Origin: Hemerocallis citrina
Lineage: Eukaryota; Streptophyta; Magnoliopsida; Asparagales; Asphodelaceae
Length of the DNA: 64,000 bases
Direction: 5' to 3'
Assembly (NCBI GenBank): GCA_017893485.1
Contig: JACEHZ010000375.1
Location: 310,001-374,000 of the forward strand
Shown: piece after piece, positions 57,679-64,000 of the stretch
Numbering within the stretch: position 1 is the stretch's first letter
How the letters are laid out: the number at the start of each line of letters is the position of its first letter
Notes under the pieces: generated by a model
The model's input: the letters and a program-made list of their open reading frames with translations, nothing else
Told to the model about the DNA's origin: nothing
Database searches by the model: none
Position numbers and translations under genes: made by a program

Positions 57679-58024
57679 AAAATTTCAAACATAGGTGCAA
57701 ACTTACCTGAATATGATTTTGGATTTCCAAGGGTATGTACTGTCTCTGCAATCCTCGAATCATCATATTCCTGTTCAACTTGAGATAATATTAGAGGGTG
57801 TATAATTGTTGCTTGTGATGGATCAACACCATGTTCCTGAAATGTTTGGTCAAAAATTTCCTAATCATCGTGTGGTGCATCAAACATTTTAAACTCGATA
57901 TCGTCCTCTAGTGTTGTCACTGATTGGAGCTGTTCTTGTTCTCTGGGGTTTGGTATGGTTTGTGATGGGAGTTCTCCTGCCTTTCTTTCACTTAACTCCA
58001 TAGCAATTTGACCAATTTGAATCT
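57679..58024 (-). other. Athila segment between gag and the pol remnant
   Basis: The protease region is expected here, but I find no DTG/DSG-containing open frame; it appears deleted or decayed. A pair of AGTCGAC sites lies just downstream near 57620 and 57640. Confidence 0.5.
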
Positions 58025-59152
58025 CTAATTTCTGAATGGCCTGTCCTTGTTGGTTGCTTGTTTGCTGTTGCTATTGCTGTTGGAGTAATTGACGAACGGT
58101 GGATTCGAAATCCAACTTCTTTGTTCTTGTTCTGGCCGATCAAACCCATTCTCACTCTGGAATTGCTGCGTATGCCCTTGTGCGAATTGATTGCCTTGAT
58201 GGTTCCATGAAAACTTTTCGTGGTTTTGCCACCCCGGGTTGTACGTGTTTGAAAAAATGTTGTTCTGGGGTGGGTACATTGCGTGCTCCTGATCTGTGAA
58301 AGAAGACATGGGGCATGTATTAGTTGTATGATTAGAATGAGAACAAATTGCACAAATCTCTTTTGGTTGGTTTTTTACGCCACCCAACGTTGACATCACA
58401 TTAACAAGCATATCAATCTTTTCGTTCATGGTTTCCATTTCTAGTTGCATGTTATTATTATTAGAAATTTCGTAAACTCCCTGTTTTTTCGAAAGGCCCC
58501 TCCTTGTTGAGAATTGTTGTGAGTTCTCGCTGAGTTCTTCAAATAGCTCGATGGCCTCCTCACCACTCTTTCTCATCAAGATTCCATTGCAAGCTGAATC
58601 TACAATGGCCTTGTTAGTGTCATTTAAACCCTCATAAAATGCTTGTACCTGATCATCTTTGGGTATGTTGTGCGTAGGACACTTGAGAAGCTTGTTCTTG
58701 AAGTCCTTCCATGCTTCGAAGAATAAATCACCATCTTTTTGTTGGAAAAGTAGAATTTCCCTTTTTAGTTGTCTGGTTTTCTGAGCTGGAAAGAATTCCT
58801 TCAAGAACTTTGTTGCCAATTGCTCCCATGATTGAATTGATCCTGGTTCCAAAGAATTATACCACAATTTAGCATTAAGTTTTAAAGAAAATGGAAACAA
58901 GATTAACCTGATTTGTTCAGGGGTAAGCCCTTGGACACTTTGTGTTCTGCAAAGATCAAAGAAGTCTTGCAAATGTAGATGCAGATTCTCGTCTATTCTG
59001 CCACTGAAGTGGGGAACCATGCTAAGTAATTAAGGTGATAGATGCATATTCCCTGTGACATTAGGTTGAAAAGCTATGCAAGAAGGTTGCTCAATATTCT
59101 TCGTAGTGAATTTGTCTTGCAGTGGTACTCGATTTGGTGCTTTCTCCCCCAT
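58025..59152 (-). pseudogene. Athila gag, interrupted by one early stop
   Basis: The natural start is probably the ATG at 59152 (MGEKAPNRVPL). A TAA at 59030-59032 interrupts it, 12 bases before an in-frame Met at 59020 that opens 331 residues. From that Met, residues 35-60 (EQIRLILFPFSLKLNAKLWY), 66-80 (WEQLATKFLKEFFPA) and 94-113 (QKDGDLFFEAWKDFKNKLL) match Athila gag. So do CP.H at 114-117 and FYEGL at 128-132. A CCHC zinc knuckle (CX2CX4HX4C) lies at residues 223-236. The role is particle formation and RNA packaging. A protein starting at 59020 would keep the whole core, so it may still be made by re-initiation; that is inference. Confidence 0.88.
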
Positions 59153-59320
59153 TGTTGATTTTGGAAATATTCACTGTACAGTCGACTGATCCTTTGAGAC
59201 AGTTGACTGGTCTGAATCTGCAGAATGTAATCTAAAAGAAAATATAAGAAATAAAATAAAATAAAATAAAAATAAAAAGAAAAGAATTTGTATTGATTTT
59301 GCAAGTTAAAATACTAAACA

Positions 59321-59339
59321 ATCCCCGGCAGCGGTGCCA
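59321..59339 (-). other. Primer binding site of the Athila element
   Basis: The minus strand reads TGGCACCGCTGCCGGGGAT, separated by a few bases from the LTR end. It matches the 3' end of tRNA-Asp (TGGCGCCGTTGCCGGGGA) except at two positions, which is the usual Athila primer. Confidence 0.85.
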
Positions 59340-59345
59340 AAAACT

Positions 59346-60918
59346 TGTTGTGAAATCTAGATGATCTAAATAAATAGATAAACTAGATACAAATTAAAAC
59401 CTCGCAAGTGTACGAATCGTTTATAGAAGCGTAGTGACGAGCAAGGGTCGATCCCACAGAGATTGTAGAAGTTAAGTTACTAATCAATAAAAAGAAATAA
59501 GATTCTTGAAATGTTGTTCTAAAAGAAATGAAAATGAAAGGATAAAAATCTAAATTAAATGGCATCACAATTTGGGTCACGAATATCTATTTAAGTAGTT
59601 GGGCTTTGATTTCCACCTATAGTCAATAATGCTAAGGTACTACTCTAATTACTCATGTTCGTTCCTCTAAGGGCATGGTATCTACTCCTTAAAGTTATTG
59701 TTTCCCTAAGCCAAGAATTAGGCATGGTATCTACTCTAATTCGTTTCTTTCCTTAAGTATTTAGCATGGTATCTACTAAGTTGCACTTAAGGAAAACATA
59801 GGAACAATGGAAACGAACAAACATTTGAAGTTCTAGAAATTAGTATCAGATCTAGATCCTTCAAGTTGATTAAACCAAGAACCCCTAAAGATTCCTGTGT
59901 TACACGTTATGGGCATGAGATACGGGTCGTCTCTATACTCATATAACAGATTCAGTTTTATAATATGCAAACATGATAAACTCAGATTCTGTATGGCAGT
60001 CGACTTGCTGTCACTCTCAGTCGACTGCTCTTAGAACTTCTGAACAAGTTTGATTATTATAAATCTATACCAATACAATCAGTTTTAATCAATAAGTAAT
60101 AGAGTAGCATTCAGAAGAATATAAGCATTACATGACTACGGTTTCAATCTACCCAACTATGAAATTAGTTGCACATAATACAACCTTTATTGATTAATAA
60201 CATAGAATTCATGACTCTACAATAAGAATAAAAAGTAAAGGAAGAATGATGTTGAAATTAAGCCCAATCAGCAGTCGACTTGTTCTTCTCTTTCCTTGAT
60301 GCCCGTGTCTTGATGCTTGCTGTTGATGGATCCGGCCTCCCTCATAATGCCTCTTGGTTGATATTTATAGAACACGGGAAGAGAGTTAGGGTTTGCACTT
60401 TTTCCAGAAAAGTCCTTTTCTTTCATTTATTTCCTTCCTTATTTGATCTGCGTTTTATTTCTTCCTCTTTTCTTCTTTTCTTCCTTTTCTGCTAACCACG
60501 TGCTCTTGCCAATCCCCGGTCTCTAGCTTTGATTTGTTGGAGAAGTTGTTATTCGCATATAACCTGGGTTTGGATAACTAAATCTTGCTTCGTATTTGGA
60601 TGAGGATGACTCTTCGCTGTTCTTATCTTTTGACTCCGCCGCATACCAGTCGACTGGTGTTGGATCAAGTCGACTGTGCCGAGCAGCTGCTTCCTCTCTG
60701 TCCAGTCGACTGTTGAAGACCCAGTCGACTGTTGCTCTGCTGTTCCCTGTATATCATCCTCTCAGTCAGTATTAGTCTGGAATCTGCTTCGTTTTGCTGC
60801 TTTTGGTTGTTTCCTATGGAAAAGAGAAAAGAAGAGTAAAATAACACATAAAGAGCATTTAAATGTCTAATTGCACTAAGATTATTGCTCCTAAATGTGA
60901 ATATTATTGGGTTCATCA
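59346..60918 (-). mobile_element. Athila element LTR (5' LTR on the element's strand)
   Basis: TGTTGTGAAATCTAG to TTGGGTTCATCA on the plus strand, near-identical to 54672-56246. Confidence 0.93.
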
Positions 60919-61690
60919 CTCCGTCCAAGAGTTGTCTCCACAAGCTTGATGGGGGCAAACAATAAGCTCAAACGTCCAAATCAGTCAAAGAGTTGTCTCT
61001 ACAAACTTATTGAGCGCAAGCGGTAAGCTCAAACGTCCAACTCCATCAAAGAGTTATCTATCAACTTGCTGGGTGCAAACTGGAAGTTCAACATTCACTC
61101 CATCTCAGAGTTTTCTCTCTAAACTTGCTGGGCACAAACGGCATGTTCAATGTTCAACTCCAACTATAGTTATCTCTACAAACTTGCTGGGCACAAACAT
61201 CAAGTTCAAACGTCTAACTCCGTCATAGAGTTCTCTCTAAACTTACTGGGATCAAACAGCAAGCTCTACATCAACTCAGTCAAAGAGTTATTTATCTCTA
61301 CAAACTTGTCTGGCGCAAACGGCAAACTTAAACGTACAACTCCCTCATAGGATTCTCTCTAAACTTGCCGAGATCAAACGACAAGATCTACGCACAACTC
61401 CGTCTCAGAGTTGTCTCTGCAAACTTGATGGACTTAAATAGCAAGCTCTACATCCGGTCGATCAAAGAGTTGCCTCTCAAAACTTGCTAGGCGCAAATGA
61501 CAAGTTCAACGTACAATTCCTTCATAGGATTCTCTACAAACTTGTCAGGATCAAACGACAAGCCCTACGCATAACTCTGTCTCAGAGTTGTCTCTTCAAA
61601 CTTGCTGGGTGCAAACGGTAGGTCAAACGTTCAAATCCATCCCAAAATTGCCTCAACAAACTTGTTGTGATCAAACGGCAAGTCCGCTAC
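60919..61690 (+). repeat. Tat hairpin array, fourth segment
   Basis: Around twelve units of the AACTTGCTG type carry GGNNCAAA loops and alternate with the small CAACTC..GAGTTG hairpin. Several units have mismatched arms, for example CATCAAGTT at 61196. It corresponds to 1550-2010 in the left copy. Confidence 0.85.
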
Positions 61691-63892
61691 AACTCCTCTA
61701 GGTCAGCTATATATACAAGATCCAACAATCAAAGCACTCTGCTCCGAGACAGACAGAATGTGCGTCCAACGATGAAACGCTCGATCAACAAAATAAGCGA
61801 ACAACACAATGCTTGGTCAAAAAAAAATTGGTTCACAAAAATAAGCGACAAGATATTTTGATCAACAAGTAAAATAAACGAAAACTCAAAACTTCAAAGG
61901 GATAGGTGAACAAATTTTTGCTACTTAGCTCAGATCAAGAAGAATTATCTCCTACCTCGACACACGAGCTCCTTGCAACTCCAAACAAGGCAAGCTCCTT
62001 GTAGAATAAAAGCTTCAACCCATACTCCAAAAGCAATGGTGAAAACCCAAAAAATGTGCAAAAAATCCAAGTCTTGGCTAATGAGGGGGGTCGATTTGGG
62101 TCAGGTCTCCAAAACCAAACCCACAAAACCAACCCAAAAATCCTAAAGATTTGAATTTAATGGGTTGTGGGTACGGATTCCGAACCCGAAACATCCAAAC
62201 CCATAAAACTTCTCCTTCTTCCTCTTTAAAAAACCTACCTTCCAGAAAATGGAGCTCGACGAAATCTCGACAGCTCGATGCTCTTCTTTGCAACTCCAAC
62301 ACCAAGCATCACAACTCCAACACCAAGCTTCGTAACTCCAACTCCGAGCTCCCGCTTCGTTAAGAGCTCCACCAAAACTCCTGGACGACAACTTCGCTAA
62401 AGCTAGACTGCAACTCGATGCCAAATCAGTAGTTTGTCCAAGCGCTTATAGCTCGATAGAGACGAACAGCTCAAAAAACAACGATCTCATAGCTCGACCA
62501 AATGAAGAACTCATAGCTCGACTGAAATTCAAAAAGCAAAGCTCGACAACCACTCCAACTCCTTAGCTCGACCAAGGAGTTCCATAGCTCGACCAAGTTG
62601 GAGTAGCTCGATGTTCCCATAGATCGACATGGATGTGGTAGCTCGACGGTGAATGAAGTCATAGCTCGAACGAAAAACAGAGCAACTCGCCCCAACTCCT
62701 TAACTCACCGACGAGGAGATGACCAACTCCAAAGCTCGACGAACAAGGAGGCGACAAATCCATAGCTCGAAGAAGAGGGTGGGGCTCGACTAAATACATA
62801 GGTCGACTAGATGAGCCAATAGCTCGACGATGTAAGCCTCGTAGCTTGACCGAAGAGGAGGTGCCATAACTCAATGCCTCCGTAGCTCGCCAAGAAATCT
62901 TCATAGCTCGATGACGAGGCTACTTCATAGCTCGACAAGGGAAGACTCATAGCTCGACGGCTTGAAGAGCTTCATAGCTCAACAGGATCTCATAGCTCGA
63001 CGAAAACCAAAATCTTCATAACTTAATAAAAGCTCGACCGAAGAGGCGGTGCCAAAGCTCAACCCCTCTGTAGCTCGACCAAGGTGCATCTCCCGTAGCT
63101 CGAAGAAAGAGAGATCCCATAGCTCTACCAAGTTCAAAAGCCCATAGATCGCCGAGTTCGTCGGTCGAGCTAAGGGGTCTTTACAGCCACCTTTAGCTCT
63201 TGGATCTCCCCAAAATACGAGCGCTCACCTGATCCGTGGCTCTAATTTTGCCACATCGTCCTTCGCTCAAGCTCTTTTTCCACCATCAAATTTCACTCAA
63301 CGGGCGAGCTCCCCTTTGATGAGCGCTCCAGGTTGTGCCACGTTGCCAAATATCACAGCGATCAGACCTTAATCGCCCAAATCCACTTAGCGGGCGAGCT
63401 CCCTTGAGATCAACGCACTGGATTTTGCCATGCCACCCTCCATCATAGCGGTTAAATCACCATTGTTCTAACCCATCAGCAGGCAAGCTAAACCACGATG
63501 GGCGAACCTGATCACGCCTAAAAGCGTGCCGAAGCTTGATTATTCAAGAAAATTCCCATAAATTCATTTTAAATTCGAAAAATTAATTTTTAAAAAAATC
63601 CAAAAATAATTATTTTCATTAGGAAAATTAATAAAACTTTCCAAAAAATAATTTAAAATTGGGTTTAGTATTTAAGAAATTCAAAAAAGTGATTTTAAAA
63701 TTCAAAAAAATCTGAAAAAATATGGAAAACCCCAGGAAAATCCAGGAAAATATTTTCAGCCTTCAAAAGCCATTGAGCAATTCCAGGTATCTTCAAGCAC
63801 CCTCAAAGCTAAGATTGTATTCCAGAATCCTAAAGTAAGGCGTACTACTCCCCGAAAGCCAAGAAAATTGTCTTTCAGGAGTGGGGGGTTTA
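61691..63892 (+). other. Tat 3' region: AGCTCGA-rich segment, AT leader and polypurine tract
   Basis: From 62270 to 63180 ATAGCTCGAC-type words recur every 15-40 bases. From 63190 to 63530 GGGCGAGCTCCC recurs near 63302 and 63393. From 63540 an AT-rich leader with AAAAATTAATTTT words matches 5440-5680. AGGAGTGGGGGGTTTA (63877-63892) is the polypurine tract. Frames on both strands (62143-62904) arise from the repeat words. Confidence 0.65.
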
Positions 63893-64000
63893 TGATAATG
63901 GTAAAAATCACAGTAGATCAGAGCCATACGATTCCAGTACGGATCTCAAAGCTTATACAGGCAAAATTAATCATAATGGACCTCTTTAACAGGTTCAGAC
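63893..64000 (+). mobile_element. Start of the Tat 3' LTR, cut by the window end
   Basis: TGATAATGGTAAAAATCACAG through CCAGTACGGATCTCAAAGC matches 30893-30985 and 5791-5880. Confidence 0.85.

Larger units (their letters stand above)
54672..60918 (-). mobile_element. Athila-lineage Ty3/gypsy element, both LTRs, internally deleted
   Basis: The 6247-bp element is flanked by perfect CTCCG duplications (54667-54671 and 60919-60923). LTRs are 1575 bp (54672-56246) and 1573 bp (59346-60918) and differ at few positions; a 2-base TA difference explains the length. The minus-strand interior has a primer site matching tRNA-Asp type, gag, a fused pol remnant and a polypurine tract. Its interior is only 3.1 kb, so most of pol is missing and it depends on other elements. 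It is the youngest-looking complete LTR element in the window. Confidence 0.95.
30893..64000 (+). mobile_element. Old non-autonomous Tat element with nested insertions (runs off the window)
   Basis: In order it has a 5' LTR (30893-31519), primer-site-like TTGGAGCCGTCTGTGG, broken gag, a protease remnant, repeat-rich 3' region, polypurine tract (63877-63892) and the start of the 3' LTR (63893). No reverse transcriptase, RNase H or integrase is seen between protease and 3' region. The first 95 bases of the two LTRs differ at more than ten places, so the insertion is old. Removing the nested elements (33353-34733, 36079-40195, 40626-44413, 45441-48852, 49872-53903, 54672-60918) leaves about 10-11 kb. 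That the two ends belong to one element is inferred from the exact rejoining of repeats at each insertion; the right target duplication is outside the window. Confidence 0.7.

Noticed and set aside
57988..58353. 121-residue minus-strand frame overlapping gag
   Set aside because: It is an alternative frame at the low-complexity Asn/Gln-rich end of Athila gag, with no protease motif.

Overview
This is plant nuclear DNA, most likely from an eudicot with a large, repeat-rich genome; I cannot name the family or species from it. The evidence is an intron-containing gene with plant-type TATA box and splice sites, a plant hAT element of the TTF-zinc-finger type, and several plant LTR-retrotransposon lineages (SIRE-like and Angela-like Ty1/copia; Tat-, Athila- and probably Tekay-like Ty3/gypsy). 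There are also Harbinger-type MITEs and two Helitrons. I see no rRNA, tRNA, CRISPR array or prokaryotic operon.

Bases 1-8016 are the 3' part of a Tat-lineage element. It holds a tandem hairpin array, an AGCTC-rich segment, a polypurine tract and the 3' LTR. A long LTR (1-1323, reversed), a SIRE-like solo LTR (3101-4510) and two MITEs (6426-7957) are nested in it. Bases 8469-11645 are a nearly intact hAT transposon with a perfect 8-bp target duplication and one in-frame stop in its transposase.

Bases 12271-14054 hold the only convincing resident gene: two exons encoding a 366-residue, signal-peptide-bearing, internally repeated coiled-coil protein. A 203-bp Helitron lies in its intron. Bases 14294-15020 are a copia 5' LTR with the start of gag. 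Bases 15233-19390 are a hairpin-rich MITE split by a 3.6-kb solo LTR.

Bases 19939-30728 look like one minus-strand Helitron of about 10.8 kb, inserted in a (TA)n tract. It carries two gene pieces: a five-exon minus-strand model at 25603-26449 of unknown function, and a plus-strand two-exon fragment at 23140-23525 that resembles the IWR1/RDM4 (Pol II nuclear import and RNA-directed DNA methylation) family.

From 30893 to the right edge the layout fits a single old, non-autonomous Tat element: 5' LTR, primer site, gag, protease, tandem-repeat 3' region, polypurine tract and start of the 3' LTR at 63893. It was split by at least seven later insertions: a SIRE-like solo LTR, two 4-kb LTRs, a reversed 3.4-kb LTR, an Angela-like LTR itself carrying a 2.5-kb LTR, and a complete but internally deleted Athila element (54672-60918). 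Most of these have exact 5-bp target duplications, so their order can be read.

The most unusual signals are four. (i) Tandem repeats in the Tat 3' region form 9-bp hairpins whose two arms change together. (ii) The palindrome CAGTCGACTG recurs in unrelated copia and gypsy LTRs. (iii) A Helitron carries an IWR1-like gene piece. (iv) Near-perfect GGACGGGA...TCCCGTCC hairpins recur in a MITE. All coordinates come from reading the sequence by eye; no alignment or database search was run.
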